64,000 bases of DNA from Prorocentrum cordatum (GCA_963575745.1 CAUYUJ010016687.1:37001-101000); one strand, 5' to 3'. Counted from the stretch's first letter, positions 51,557 through 63,132 are shown. Translations and numbers: made by a program. The notes: a model not told the origin generated them from the sequence alone.

Positions 51557-51665
51557 CGGCGGCGAATCCACGCCGCCCTCCTGCGCGGAGTCCTCGTCGG
51601 CGTACTGCCCGGCGGCAGTCGTGCAGAGGTCGATCTGGCACCAAACGTCCTCCCTGAGCCTCGGA
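51557..51665 (-). other. exon candidate, unidentified
   Basis: The minus strand reads RLREDVWCQIDLCTTAAGQY and ADEDSAQEGGVDSPP, ending at the GGA tract. Acidic, protein-like. No family recognised. Confidence 0.3.
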
Positions 51666-51859
51666 GGTGGTGGCGACGACGACGAGGGAGTCGGACAAGA
51701 CAACACTCCTCATACTAAGCTCGTTCTGAATTCCACCAGCTCTGTGTTCCTAGGTGGTTAATTCTTCCATCCTCCTCTTTCCCTTGTGGGAGAGGCTTAC
51801 CTCTCCCCCAACACCTTCTCCCTGGGACTGGAAGAGGGCGTTCCGCGCGGGGTTGGAAC

Positions 51860-52400
51860 GTCCAACATGGCCCAAAACGGCCCGCAAGAGGGCCCAACTG
51901 GCCCAAGATGGCCTCCAATCGATATTGCACACTGTACCGACATATTGTTCAAGAGAGCTTCCACCACGCTCCCAAGAAGCCGCACGACTGCCCCAAAACC
52001 ACTCCGTGTGGCCACGGAGCCTTCCAAGGACCCCCCGAGAGGCCCAACTCCTTTCAACGCCATATGAAAATTGATGTACAGTCTCGCAGATTCGCTTCCG
52101 AAGGGCTCTTGAGGCCTCACATGTCTCCAACATGACCCACGAAGAGGGGCCCAGGACGGCCCTACGAGTACCCAAGATCGCTCCAAGAGAGCCCCGAAGG
52201 GCGACTTTGTTGGCCTCGACGAGACTGACATACGCGCCGCCCAATCGATGACCTCCAGGATGGCCCCACTAGAGACCCATCAGTGCTTCGAAAGGGGCTC
52301 AAGAGAGCCCCAACGATATCCGAAACTCCCCTGAGAGGCCCCACTAAGGCCCGACGATGGCCCCAAGATGCCTTCAAGAGGTCCCCAGAACGTGACTGCA
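51860..52400 (+). repeat. CCAAGA/GGCC-rich array, 52-kb locus
   Basis: Diverged copies of the 13-17 kb unit, for example GGCCCAAGATGGCCTCCAA. A spacer at about 52045-52115 resembles the family's T-rich spacer in position. Same orientation as the 13-17 kb arrays. Confidence 0.65.
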
Positions 52401-53000
52401 TGCTGCTACACATCCCTGATCACAACAACTCGCCGGGTTATTGTTTAGGATGGGCTGGGGCAATACGCGAAGCGTTACCAATTCAATGTCTGGCAAGACA
52501 GTTGCAGACACAATAGTTTAGCACAGGCGGGATGGGCGGGATCGCAGCAAGGCTTCCCCACGCCCTCAGCCAGGTGCCTCAAAAGCCCCATAGAAGGCAG
52601 TGCCAGCAACACGCTGCGGACTGTACGCCAGCGCTGAGTCTAGGAAGAGAACCGTTGTGAGCACTCCGAGGCAAAAGGCCTGAGCTCAGCTCTCCGCCGC
52701 CGCCGCGCTCGGTCTCCGCGCCCTCGTCTTCGGCCTTCGTCCTCGTCGCCCTCACCCCTGACCTCACTCTCGCCGTCGCCCCCTCACTCGGCCTCGTCAT
52801 CGCCCTCGCCCTCGTCGTCATCATCATTGTCGCTGCCATACACCCTGCGAAATGCTTAAGAAATCATGGGTTAAGAAATTCATAGTCTCAGAACTTGAAT
52901 AAAAACCCAGCCTTTCTGTTAAAATCTTAGGATTTACATTGAAACGTTAAGAATAATCGAGACTCTGGCCGAAACCTTACGTTTTCTTAAGCATCGCCTA
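52400..53000. other. no recognised gene
   Basis: Unique DNA with a CGTCNTCG-type tract at about 52725-52835. No coding call. Confidence 0.4.
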
Positions 53001-53033
53001 GGGTGTACTTCTCCTCCTCCTCCTCCTCCTGGC

Positions 53034-53100
53034 CCCCCAGAGGCTTCTCGTCGCCGCGGGTAGATCTGGCTCGAACTCAATCCAGGGAGCGCCCTCCCCG
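53034..53100 (-). other. exon candidate, unidentified
   Basis: The minus strand reads GEGAPWIEFEPDLPAATRSL, bounded by a GGA/CTC tract on one side and a CGTCCTCG tract on the other. Very short; same strand as the 50.7-51.7 kb pieces. Confidence 0.25.
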
Positions 53101-53900
53101 CCATTGTCCTCGTCCTCCTCGCCTCGTCCTCGTTGGTCTGCTCCTCCTCTTTCTCTTGATCGCCCTCGTCCTCGCCCTCGCTCGCGCCCTCGTCCTGGCC
53201 CTCCTCCGCCTCTCTCCTCGCTCTTATAATCTTTCTCGTCAACACCCAATCCTCCACCTCCTCCTCGCCCTCCCTACCATCCCCTCTTCCTCCTCCTGGC
53301 AATGCCCATGGGGTCTCAGCGGGTGTGGAGGAACGCTGGGAAGGAGGCCGACATAACGTTAGGAACGCGGAGGGGAAGCTGAGGAGGGTTGGGCAATGAT
53401 CAGGCGTGAAAACAGAACGACGGGAGGACCGGGAGCTCTTTGTCGCAACGCTGGCGGACGCACGTCGCGGTCGGGGCGGTTGACGGGGGCGCGGCATCGC
53501 ACATCAAGCACAGGGGGCACGGATGGGGGGAGGGCAGCGGCGGACCGCGCGCTCCGAAGGGGGGGGGCGAGAAGGACAGGGGAGGCAGAGGGCAGGAGAA
53601 GAAGAGGGCCAACAGGTGGAGAAGAAGGGGGATGATGAGCAGGAGCAGGCGGAGAAATGGCGAGAAGGAAGAGAGAGGACGAGGACGACAGAACCGCCGA
53701 ATGCCTGGCCAGGCCACTCGACCACCCGAACACTCCCTTCCGGACCCTGGGCAGGCGTTCTCTCCGGGGCTTGCTCCGCCTTCCCTTCGGGTATTGCTAG
53801 AAGTGCCCTTGGCCTACGGTGCCCAACAGGATCTCCAAGGAGGCCCCCACGGCCTCCAGAGCACCCCTCATTAGGCCCAGAGGGCCCCAATAACTTCAAA
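53100..53900. other. low-complexity and unassigned; CCAAGA remnant at 53.82-53.90 kb
   Basis: CTCGTCCTCG-rich to about 53240, then mixed DNA and a G-rich stretch. Diverged CCAAGGAGGCCCCC sequence at the end recalls the CCAAGA family. Confidence 0.4.
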
Positions 53901-54119
53901 ATGGAGCGGGAAGCTGGGAACACCTTGCGCCAGGGGCACCTTCAGCAACTCCCGATCCCTTGCTGGGCGGAGGCGAGCGGGGCAGCGCCAACCCAGTCGG
54001 GGGCGGGAGGGGCGCAACGCCGCCTGTTCGACCCCAGAGGGAGGGGCGGCGTCCGCCTTCGCTCCCGCTTGGTCTCGCTGGCCTCAATCGCCTGCGCGGG
54101 GCAGGGCGCGCGCGTGCCG

Positions 54120-54267
54120 CGAGGAGGAGGAGGAGGAGGAGGAGGAGGAGGAGGAGGAGGAAAAGGAGGAAGAAGAGGAAGAGGAGGAGGAGGAGGAGGA
54201 GGAGGAGGAGGAGGAAGAGGATGAGGATGAGGATGAGGATGATGATGCTGATGATGATGATGATGAC

Positions 54268-54311
<44 letters not shown>

Positions 54312-54350
54312 GGAGGAGGAGGAGGAGGAGGAGAGGGGCGGAGGAGGAGG
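54120..54350. repeat. (GGA)n then (GAT)n microsatellite
   Basis: GGA tract 54122-54225, GAT tract 54225-54312, then GGA again. Same composite order as at 14.74-15.02 kb. Confidence 0.95.
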
Positions 54351-55180
54351 AGATGGGCGGAGGAGTTCTCTGCTTGCTCTGCCTTGGGCATAGTCGCGGA
54401 CCACTTCTTTTTCTCCTTGCAGCTCGATGCGCCTGCTGTCTCACACAGGCGCGGGGCGCGGGGCCGATCGGGATCGGCCGACGGACGCTGCGAGCTCCGG
54501 CTCCCGCGGCATGCCTGATGAAAAAGGGGGGCGGGGGGTGGTGGGAAGAGGGAGGACACAAGGCTTGGATTGCGCTCTGATTCGCCGAGGGGACGGTCAG
54601 CTTAGTGCGGCACTCACTAGTTGCTGGCAGAAACACGCGGTATCTAGGGGCACGGGCGCCGAGGTGTAAATGCTCCACCCGACCATGTCCATGCCTAACC
54701 CATGCCACCCCCATATCGTCGGAAGGCGCTCAAGGCGCATCGCAACGTAGCAGGAGTAGGGAAAAGGCAAGAGGAGGCTGATCAATGTGGGGAGCAGTTG
54801 AGATGGCCTGCGAAGGGCCGAGAACGCAGCTGAGTGGGCGGGTGCGAGGCAGGGGCCAGCGGGAGTGCACGGTTTTCGCGCGCTCGACCTGTGGCCCATG
54901 CCTGCGCCAACGCCGCAGTGCGAACCTCGTCCCCGCCAACATACCTAAACTCCACCCCCAGACCCGCAAAGAGGAGACTGCCTGGCAGTCCCAACGCTAG
55001 TCCCTGCTAGAGACCGAACGAAAAGAGAAGCACCACTATCGCAATCGAGGCCGAAGAGGGCAGCGAGAGCATCGGTCCTGAGCCACCGCGCCGTAGCGCC
55101 CCCCGGGTTGCGCGCCACCAGAGAGCGAGCAAGCGCAGAGAGAGGTGGCTGAGAGAGGCGGCATAGGATAATACAACAAC
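54350..55180. other. unassigned, possible minus-strand exon pieces
   Basis: The minus strand at about 54960-54850 reads FAGLGVEFRYVGGDEVRTAA, and at about 54645-54560 YRVFLPATSECRTKLTVPSA. Both are protein-like and unidentified. No other feature supported. Confidence 0.25.
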
Positions 55181-55260
55181 TTGCTACTCTGCACCTACAC
55201 CCCTCCGCTCACAACTGAACTACAGCCCCCAACCTCTCATGACCACTTACAGGCAGCAAC

Positions 55261-55539
55261 TTATCCGAACAGGCCTCTGCTAAACTTTGGATCAGGGGTC
55301 CGCGGGGCTACTTCGCGCAAACGAGCCTGTCTCGCTTCCTGGAGCTTAGCAGCTCTTCTGACGCGTGCCTGCGCGCGGTTTTGCGCGATGCGCTCCAAGA
55401 CTTCAGGTGCTAGCGGCGCAGGGGCCGGCGGGGGGGGGGGGGCTGTTGCCCTCTGCGAGTCGCCAAGAAAAGCACGTGCATCTACATGCTCCTGCTCCTC
55501 ATCAGCCTCCGGTGGGCCTGTAGGTCTAGCCTCCGCCAT
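55261..55539 (-). pseudogene. C-terminal tail of the LINE polyprotein
   Basis: The minus strand reads LAPEVLERIAQNRAQARVRR and AAKLQEARQARL, then a stop. A basic E-R-I-x-x-N-R-A-x-A helix like this closes many dinoflagellate proteins of this sort. A run of G residues (about 55430-55442) upstream encodes poly-Pro. Confidence 0.5.
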
Positions 55540-56575
55540 GTCGTCGCGAACCTGCGAGGTGGGAGAAGTAACCTGTTCCAGTGTCGGGGGGGGGGGGGGG
55601 GGGCGCGTATAGGTCGAAAGCGATCGAGCTCGGGGTCGCGTCGGACACGGCGTGCGCGCCGAGAGACAAAGTCAGGGACCCATCCCTCGCCTGTGCCAGA
55701 TTAGGGATCCCAGGAGACGAAGAAGCGCAAGAGTCCATCACGTACTCTACCATCCTCCCCCATGCCATCCGGAACAACGGGCTCAATGCTGCCCACTTCC
55801 CCCTCCCACATGGTGCGCGCTGCATCGGCGGTTGTAGCGCCGATGCGCTTGCACAGGCCGGCGGGGTGCGTCCTTTTTGGCTGTGCGCCACTCCCTCCTA
55901 TCCCTATCATGCCCAAGAAGCGTCTCGCGTCCGTCCCTGCCGTGTGAACATCTGCCGTTTCCAGGGGTCGCAAGCAGGGCGGAGTGCAGCCCTGGCATTC
56001 TATGTGCAACGATCCTCGTGGGGGCCCTTGACGTCTGACCATGTTCAAACTGATCAAAATCGGACGTCGAAGCTGCTGGGGGCGACTGGAGAGCACGCGT
56101 CGGATGGCTGGTAAACGAGCTGACGGCTTGGAGCCTCCATCCACACGGCTGGGGGCGCTCGAGCCAACATGACGTCCCAACCTGCGGGTGGGCAGCGAAA
56201 AGCTCCAGCATACCATGGCACAGCGCATTGCCCACCCACAGCTGTTCCGTCTGACGCTCATGTAACTGCCGTCTTGCTTCGAAATTGTCATGCGTCCGAA
56301 GTGGTGGGGGGCCTTGTCCTTCTGCCCGTCGAGAGGCAGACCAGGTCTCGCGCGGCGGCCCGCCGCCCGACGCCACCGCCCGCCTTGCAAGGATGTGAGA
56401 CCTCCATTCTGCGTGCGTGTCCCGATTCATGAAATCCCCGCCCATTGCATGAATGGCGATATCCACAGACAGGACATACATTGCATAGTCTGCGCTGCAA
56501 TGCGCCCATTCAACCTGTGCCTGCACATCCCCCGCCCTCCTCCGTCCACAAAACAAATTTAGCGCAAACTATCCC
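55540..56575 (-). pseudogene. cytosine-C5 methyltransferase-like domain of the LINE
   Basis: The main frame reads NLFCGRRRAGDVQAQVEWA (motif I-like start), YVLSVDIAIHAMGGDFMNR (the second SAM-binding strand), then AVASGGGPPRETWSASRRAE and GQGPPPLR (motif IV region, about 56365-56300). Next come QLWVGNALCHGMLELFAAHP, the ERP (motif VI-like E-x-P) piece near 56160, and DFDQFEHG. Family members normally show G-G-P-P-C before E-T-W-S; here the codon is CGC (Arg), one transition away from TGC (Cys), so catalysis would be lost. A stop separates the domain from the preceding ORF, and frameshifts near 55.8 kb move the end to two other frames (CKRIGATTADAARTM; WGRMVEYVMDSCASSSPG). The methyltransferase assignment is by motif order only. 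Confidence 0.5.
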
Positions 56576-56630
56576 ACTCGTCTGAAGGCTCTCGGTATGG
56601 GCTCGGCTGCAATGCCAGTGTACCGTTCTG

Positions 56631-57740
56631 TCAGGAACTCTCAGTGGTGTATTGAACAGGGTTGGCCGGTGGCGGCGGCGCGACATCGGCATTCACGGGC
56701 GTGGGGGCTTGTAGGCAAGCGGCAAGCCCAGCTGGGAGAGCGGGGTCAGCGACCGCAATCTCCACGCGCGCAGTGCCAATGTCCGTCGTAGCAATCACTG
56801 AATGCGCATGCTCTGCGGTGGGGCCAGCTGCACGAACTGTCGGCACAACAACATGACGGCGAGACACCGGCACACCTGGGATCCTGCCTGTCATGGGGGC
56901 TGAGAAATCGGCAGGTGTAATGTGATAGCACGGCGCAGCTCCTGAAATAGTAACACCTGGTGCAGCAACTGCCGTGGTAGGATTACTCATCAATATAGAT
57001 AAACACCGTGGGGAATAATGTGCTAGGTGGTCAACTAGGTGTGCCCGAGCATGAAATACATATAGGCGCGCGTGACATTGTCCGTCTGGTGACGCCCATG
57101 CACGTGCCAAGGCTGCGTTCTGAAGGTGAGTGCGCGCGGCATGCGCGCGTAATGCTCCATGCTTACGGAGAGCGCGCGCACGCCATGGACGCGAGACACT
57201 GTCATCATCTGTGTCGTTAGCTGCACATGTAGGTGGGTCTACAAGTAGTCCATTACTATCCGTCCAAACACGTTCTGGCACTCCCAGGGGTCGGCCTTCC
57301 TGAAAACATGCCCCCCCCACTGTGGCCACATCAACCAACATTTCGAGCATGAGATTGGGCTGTAGCGTGTAACGCCATCTTGATACTGTGTTTCCAAGCT
57401 GTTTGATTTCGTAGGATGAGGGACTGAAGTCCTCAAGCGGTGGTGGGAGGGAAGCACAAGCTACGGCAGCAGCACGCAGCCACGAGCAATCATCCATGAC
57501 CATTCCCAGCCATGACCTGGCGCGGCAACCCATCTGAGTAGTGTCGTACCACTCGGCCCGTAATAAGGCAAATGCAAGTTTGGGCCCTGTGTGCAATAGT
57601 GAAACCAACGGGCGCAAACGTGCAGCTCTTCTTAGAACGTCGGGCGGGGGTCTTCTGAGTCTGGCCAGCACTTGGCCATCACTTATGCACGATTCGGCTT
57701 CCACTGAACGAACCTTCGCCGCCGCTCGGTAGACTTTCAT
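56631..57740 (-). pseudogene. LINE C-terminal region after the reverse transcriptase
   Basis: About 370 codons open on the minus strand, running from KVRSVEAESCISDGQVLARL through PPPDVLRRAARLRPLVSLLH (the conserved post-thumb block of dinoflagellate LINEs) and ARSWLGMVMDDCSWL. It then passes an Ala/Val/Pro-rich stretch to a stop at 56631. It overlaps the preceding reverse transcriptase frame at 57737-57740, so a one-base shift at the joint is likely. No catalytic motif is expected here. Confidence 0.6.
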
Positions 57741-58364
57741 ACTTCAGCGTCGACCATTTTGGCCTCCGCCGTTTTTAGCATAGTCCAGGCGCCCGAGTTG
57801 AAGAGACGCCCCGATAACACCAGGCTGTCGGCGAACATCATGCATTTCGGATCGGCAAGAGCCTTGGTGGGGAAAGCTCTAGTGCGCAACGCCGGTAGCG
57901 TAGCTGTGGCACTGCTGGCTCGATGTCGGACCTCGGCCCCCATGTTGCCTTCGAAATCAATAACTGAGCCAAGATGTACATAGTGCTTGACACTCGGTGC
58001 CCGAATAATCCCAAATAGCTGTGTCTGCGCAACCACATGCCCGCCGCGCTCGTGCCGCGCGTGCTGCTTCGCCTTCTTCGCCCCTTTTCCTCGGTAAGCC
58101 AACGGGGCGGCCGTTTTTGTAACGCCGTGGTCTCTGCTAGCAAACGCATCGGCAACCGCGGTGAGCGCGCGGCACATGGCAGGATACAGGTCGAAGGCAG
58201 GTACAATCACAATGATGGCGCCGTCATCCGCAAAAGTGGCGTCCAACAGCGGCACGGTGGTAGCAGCGTCGGCATCCGTCACTATGCTCTGCGCGCTATT
58301 GCGCTCATCTGTTGGCGAATGCAGGGCTAGTCCTTCAGCGCCCACTTGATTGCCGAGCAGGGCC
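57737..58364 (-). pseudogene. LINE reverse transcriptase, catalytic palm (second part)
   Basis: The minus strand reads GNQVGAEGLALHSP, then LLDATFADDGAIIVIV with the F-A-D-D catalytic pair (58234-58223). It continues with KTAAPLAYRGKGAKKAK, VKHYVHLGSVIDFEGNMGAE (the Y-L-G block) and LALSGRLFNSGAW-like text. Family consensus in the active site is Y/F-A-D-D, so the motif itself is intact. The part of the palm before GNQVG lies about 2 kb away, beyond the insertion. Confidence 0.75.
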
Positions 58365-60316
58365 CCCCCCACAAGGAGCCGCGACGATTTCAAAATGGGA
58401 GAATTTCGAACACGCTGCTTTCCTCAAGCTGGACCGCGGGGAATCATCATGGAACGCCCGCGCGCCATCGAATCGCCGCGCGCCGCCTGCCCCCGCCATT
58501 GAATCGCGTCGGGCGAGCCGCGGAGGCGCGACCAACGCGGCCCCCGAGCCAGGCCGCCGCGTGACCGCCATGGAACTGATCGCCGCGATGACGCTTCATT
58601 CCGCAACCGTCGGGCGTAGCGTCCGCGCGAAATTGGGCGCGAGCCGCAGTCGAAGCGCAGGCGGAATCGGTGCGCGCGCACAGCCGTCGAAGGGCCAGGT
58701 GCTGCCCCGGCCGCGCGGCCGATAGCTTGCGCGGGAGAAGCACCTCACAAGCTAACTTATGATGTAACGCGCCGGCGCGCGAGCGCCACGTGGGGAATCG
58801 GAGGCGGTTGGGTCTCATGCCCGCGCAAGTTGAGCAAACTCCGCATCTGGGGAGTAGCGCTCGTGGTGCCCGCCGCGGGCGCGGGGGCCGCTGGCGCAGA
58901 CTCTGCCGCGACCGCGGCGAGGCCCCGGCGCTCTCCCCTGGGGGCCGCGGCGCGCGGCTGCGCTGGTGGCGGAGAAGAGGGGCCTGACGGCAAACGTCGG
59001 CTTCGAAGCCTCAACGGCCGGCCGCGGGCGCGGCGGCGCAATCGCGAATCCGCCGCGCGAGGCAGCGCAGCCCGCCGCGCGGGCATCCTCTCCAACAGAG
59101 CGGGGGTCCCCGGGGGAGCCCCTGGCCTCCTCTCCGACCCCCCCGCCGCCTTTCCGCGGCGCCGCGCCGTGCTCCCCCTCCCCGTTTGACCGCGATTTTG
59201 GGCGCATTTTTGGGGCGATTTCGCGCGCTTTTTTGGCCTCCGCACCTTTTTGACTGCGATTTTTCTCGCGCTTAAATCAATGAGAAGGAAATCGCGTTCA
59301 AAAGCAGTGGGCGGTTTCGTCGGGCCTTCCTTGCAAGGGGGCGCGGAATCGTGGCCGAAAATCGCGGGCAAAATCGCGTCCGAAATCGCGGGCAAAATCG
59401 TGCCCGAAATCGTGGGCGAAATCGTGTTGCCGAAATCGTGGGCGCAGAATCGCGGGCCTGCCTGGTGCGCCGGCGTGCCGGGCAGGCGCGCCCGCGCAAC
59501 ATCAGCGACGGCAGAAGAAAGACAAAGGAGGTAGCGGCGGCAGCGGCAGGGGGGCCAGCAGCAGCAGCGGGACAAATAATGAATGGGAAGCAGCAGCAAG
59601 AGAGGAGGAGAGGAGTCGTCGAAATTGGCCCGCCCAGTCGTCGCGCGCCCCACGGCGCGCCGGACATGCCCCTCCTTCGAAGACTCGCCGGCCGCGGGCC
59701 AGAGGTGCGCGAGGTTCTCCGGCGACTGCCTCGCAGCATTTCTACTTCGCGTGCGCGGGGCGGCCTAGAGGACCCCCCGGGCGCAAAGTTCCCCGGCCAG
59801 GTAGGGCCAGAGATGGTTCTTCTCCTGGGCGCAGTTCTCAGGCGCCCAAAAACGATGCAAAGGGCCCCCCAGGAGGCGCCCGAGACGGTCCACGAGGGCT
59901 CCGAGTCGTCCAACGACCGGCCCGCGATGCTCGCGATGGCTTCCAGACGGCCCGCGACGCGCGCGACGCCGCCGCAGGGGCCACCGCGAGCTGAAACGAC
60001 ACCCGAAAACGCGATTCTGAACTTTGAAGAAAAATGGTAGCAGAGAGAGAAAGCGGAAACAGACCGGCGGCGACGCCGCTCGAATGACGCGTCGAAGCGA
60101 GATTGCGCACAAGCCGCACGCCGAATGCCCGATATCGGAGCGGGTCGGCGACGCAAGAAATTTTGAACAGAGAAAAACCGAAGAAGCTGCAAATCCAAAA
60201 TTTTTGGCATCGGAACGATGCAAAATCGCTGCATCAATGCGCTTGGGCCTTGGGGGCGCAGCTTCGAAAAATTGAGCTCGCGCAGCGCGCGTGCGTTCGC
60301 CCATGAACATCTCGCG
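58365..60316. other. ~1.95-kb CpG-rich insertion inside the LINE reverse transcriptase
   Basis: Separates PGQPLADIL (ending at 60317) from GNQVGAEGLAL (starting near 58350), which should be about 10-15 residues apart in a reverse transcriptase. The segment is CpG- and GC-rich with no recognisable protein. It contains a small tandem array of AATCGCGGGCAAAATCGTGC type at 59340-59455 and a C-run at its left junction (58361-58369). No clear terminal repeats or target duplication were found by eye. Could be a non-autonomous element, a long intron of an originally spliced copy (unlikely), or a rearrangement. Confidence 0.55.
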
Positions 60317-61577
60317 CAATATATCCGCGAGAGGTTGCCCAGGGAAAACCGAACGTTGTGGCGTGGAAATCTGGTTGGAGCCCTCGCATAGGAACAAGGG
60401 GGTATGGTAGCATTGTGAAATCTGAGCTGCTGTGTGCGCATGTAGTGTACCCTTCGCCACTAGCTGTTCAATGATAGGTGTCTGCTCGCGCGTGCGCCGT
60501 GCAAGCTCGTGCGTGGCACTCGCCGGTAGCCCTGCTGCCCTGACGACGCAAGCGCCGGCGTCGTCGTCGGGCGGCCAGCGAAGGGGTAGTTCCCGCGAGG
60601 CACGGTAACACGCCTGCGCCACATCCAGGAATAGCGCGCCGAAAGACCACGGGCAGCCGCGACAGCTTGCGCAAGACGAATAATGACTGACGCGTGGCCA
60701 GTTCCCCGACCTGGTATCCCCCCAGACTGTGCATCCCCTGCTGTGGCAAGCAGTGCTGGCGCCAGCCGAGTCCGCAAGCATCTTCCCGATGCCTTACCAC
60801 GCTGTGAGGACGCCAGAATAGAGCGGGAGCTGACACAGGCACTGGGGTCGGCTGTGATGGACTTCAGCAAGTCGCGATAGACATCCCCTTCCACTGAAAA
60901 AGCTCAATTCGGGTGACAGCGGTCTTGAGTTGTAACGGGCGGTGCAGGGCAGCGAGCTCAGTGGCGAAAGCGCGCGCCAGAGCTCCCGTGAAACCGTCGC
61001 AGGCAGGGGCGGCCCGCTTGGTCCGGCGGCAGGCATGCTGAAACTGAGACAAGGTCGGCAGGGTATCACTAGGCACAAGATCGGAGGACATCCGATCGCA
61101 TGGCGCCCGTGTGAGGTGACCTGCAAGCCTAATCGCGTCTGCAAGCTCGAAGGCAGCTGCCAACTCTAGCGTGCCCAAGTGCTGCTGCCAGCGACGGGCT
61201 GCCTGAAGCTGCGAAGTTACCGGCTGAGCATGCGCATCCTTGAGGATGGGCAGCCCTTTAAGCATGCGCTTGCGGCGAGGCTGTAAGGCAGCGGGGGCCT
61301 CCGCTGCCTGTCCCCGGGAACGTGCAGGCTGAATGCCAGCCGCGATGTCATCGTAGTGCTTGGCGGCGTCCAGCGTGGTAGATTTGTTGATCACAAACGC
61401 CGTACCGCGCATGAAAACGCATGTGAAGGCCCACAAGAGACCCTGCCACGTCCGGAAGTTGGGAACAATACGTTGTAATTGATACAGGGCACGTGGAATG
61501 CCTGCCAGGGGGCAGTCATTGGGCTGCAGGTGACCTATGTGGCTCCCAGGTGTTGGTACACGACACAGTCTCCACAA
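60317..61577 (-). pseudogene. LINE reverse transcriptase, fingers and first palm part
   Basis: A 237-codon frame (61577-60864) ends with ACDGFTGALARAFATELAAL and KTAVTRIELFQWKGM, the start of the RT domain. A second frame carries VYRDLLKSITADPSACVSS and QSGGIPGRGTGHAS (60729-60688), the conserved 'G-I-P-G-R-G-T' block. A third carries ALFLDVAQACYRAS (motif A, Asp at 60625) and PGQPLADIL. So two frameshifts occur within 450 bp. Motif A aspartate is present. The next motifs lie beyond the insertion. Confidence 0.7.
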
Positions 61578-61619
61578 GGCCTCCAGATGTACGATATGGG
61601 AGGGAGGGCCATGGCAACC

Positions 61620-62227
61620 TACCTCTTACATCCTGCAAGGGTTGCGCAAACTCCACTGCAGCCTCGAACACCTGTGGCCCGACATGTGCAACTGCGTCGC
61701 ATGCATCAATGAGCAGCGCCCGAGAGGGATCCTCTCGCACTGACCACCTCCACCTGCGCTGTCGGTAGTCCAACCACTCCTCCACCTCCTCCCCATCCGT
61801 GGCCCACGCACAAAAAAGCAACAGCAAACAGTAGTAATTTGAATCGTCTTCGCAACGTACGTAGCTCTCGTCGTCCAGAAGAGCGTCGGTCTATGAGCGT
61901 CAGCGAGCGAACCGAGAGCCATGCCTGACGCGGCAAACGTACCGTGGGTGACTTCTCGGCGGGGAAGCACTCGGTGACCGCCCTAGCTAGCTCGTCGTTC
62001 AAATGTTGTGCGTGATCATCCGGGTGCGACTGGAAAGCTGGCTGCGAAATATTTCTGACCCTGGTAGCAAACTTGGCCGCGCACTCGGTGAACTGGATTT
62101 TTCGGGTCATGGGGGATTTTGGCCCAGGAGAAGATAGCCTGCACGGGACCCGCACTGCTGACTTGCGCGTCGGCCATAACAAGGACATGGACATCATATC
62201 ACATAGGCAGATCCACTGTCGGATCAA
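61620..62227 (-). pseudogene. LINE linker between endonuclease and reverse transcriptase
   Basis: The minus strand reads TRKIQFTECAAKFATRVRNI and DDHAQHLNDELARAVTECFP, then KSPTVRLPRQAWLSVRSLTL. The last piece corresponds to the '(L/I)S..T...I..R' segment usual in this position. The frame decays into Gly-rich text after about 61800. Confidence 0.55.
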
Positions 62228-62277
62228 CCACTTGTCGACTGATCGAATTGTGAAAGGTTTGAGGCACTGTCACTCAG

Positions 62278-63132
62278 TCAATGCGGCGTCTCGGGTCCTG
62301 GTGGGGCCGCAACAGGCGGCATCCACGTACCATGTATGCCGTGGAAAAATTCAGAAAAACATAGACGCCGCACTTTGTCCCGTAGATCGTAGGAAATCGT
62401 GAAACAAATGTGTCCAGTATCGTTTTCCTGCTCGGCGCCCACGGGACCCACGTGGGTGGACTGAACCGTCCCGACAGTGGCGTTTGCGTCCACTAGACAA
62501 AACAGCGGGGCCTGACTAGGCCGCGTGAGTACAACATCGCGCATACGTGTCCACCGCCGTGCTACCATGTCGAGACCTCCTGTCGCACGTGCATGTGGCG
62601 CGTGTGCACCAAGAACATCAATACGCAACGAAGGGGCCCGCACAGTTACAAGCAAGTGCCGTGAATCATGTGAGAGTGCCCGAACATGTCGTCTGTTTAA
62701 CGTGCAGCCAGGAAGGTATTCCAATCCTGTGTTAACCCACGACGCAACCCCGTAGCATCCAGTTGCTTCGGTTGCTGACGTCAACACGAGATATGGGTTC
62801 ACTTCGCGCCAAGTGTTGTACCTCAGTCGTGTCTCAAGCGCGCCTGCGAACAAATCTTGACAACGTGCAAACTGACGCGCAAAGGCCAGCACGCTGCCGG
62901 GGATATCAGTACCAGCTGCATCCCGGCACGTGCATCGTATCCGTATTCCTTGAGAGCGTGTAAGTCGTCTCCGTGGTCGCGGTGTAATTCGCGACTGCGA
63001 ACCTGAGTTTGCAGAAAAACGATGGCGTAGTATCCTGTGGACTGTCCGGGTCTGGATGCTGAGTGTCTCGAATCGTCGATCCAGCAGCAGGCGACGCAAG
63101 AGCTCGCAGATGGGACGCCTCCGCAGGAGCAA
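62278..63132 (-). pseudogene. LINE apurinic-endonuclease-like domain
   Basis: About 285 codons open. Blocks: ARQFARCQDLFAGALETRLR (E-T-R, catalytic Glu region), GCYGVASWVNTGLEYLPG, SHDSRHLLVTVRAPSLRIDV then LGAHAPHA, LFCLVDANATVGTVQS (D-x-N active-site loop) and DTGHICFT. These follow the exonuclease-endonuclease-phosphatase fold used by non-LTR elements to nick the target DNA. The final S-D-H histidine is not obvious, and the frame ends in a stop at 62278. Upstream coding continues in other frames. Confidence 0.7.

Noticed and set aside
57745-57775. CCATTTTGGC word resembling the dinoflagellate spliced leader
   Set aside because: The flanks do not match the leader and it lies inside the LINE coding region.
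58365-60316. Spliceosomal intron as explanation for the split reverse transcriptase
   Set aside because: No convincing donor and acceptor pair at the borders; the element is already broken by frameshifts, so an insertion is simpler.
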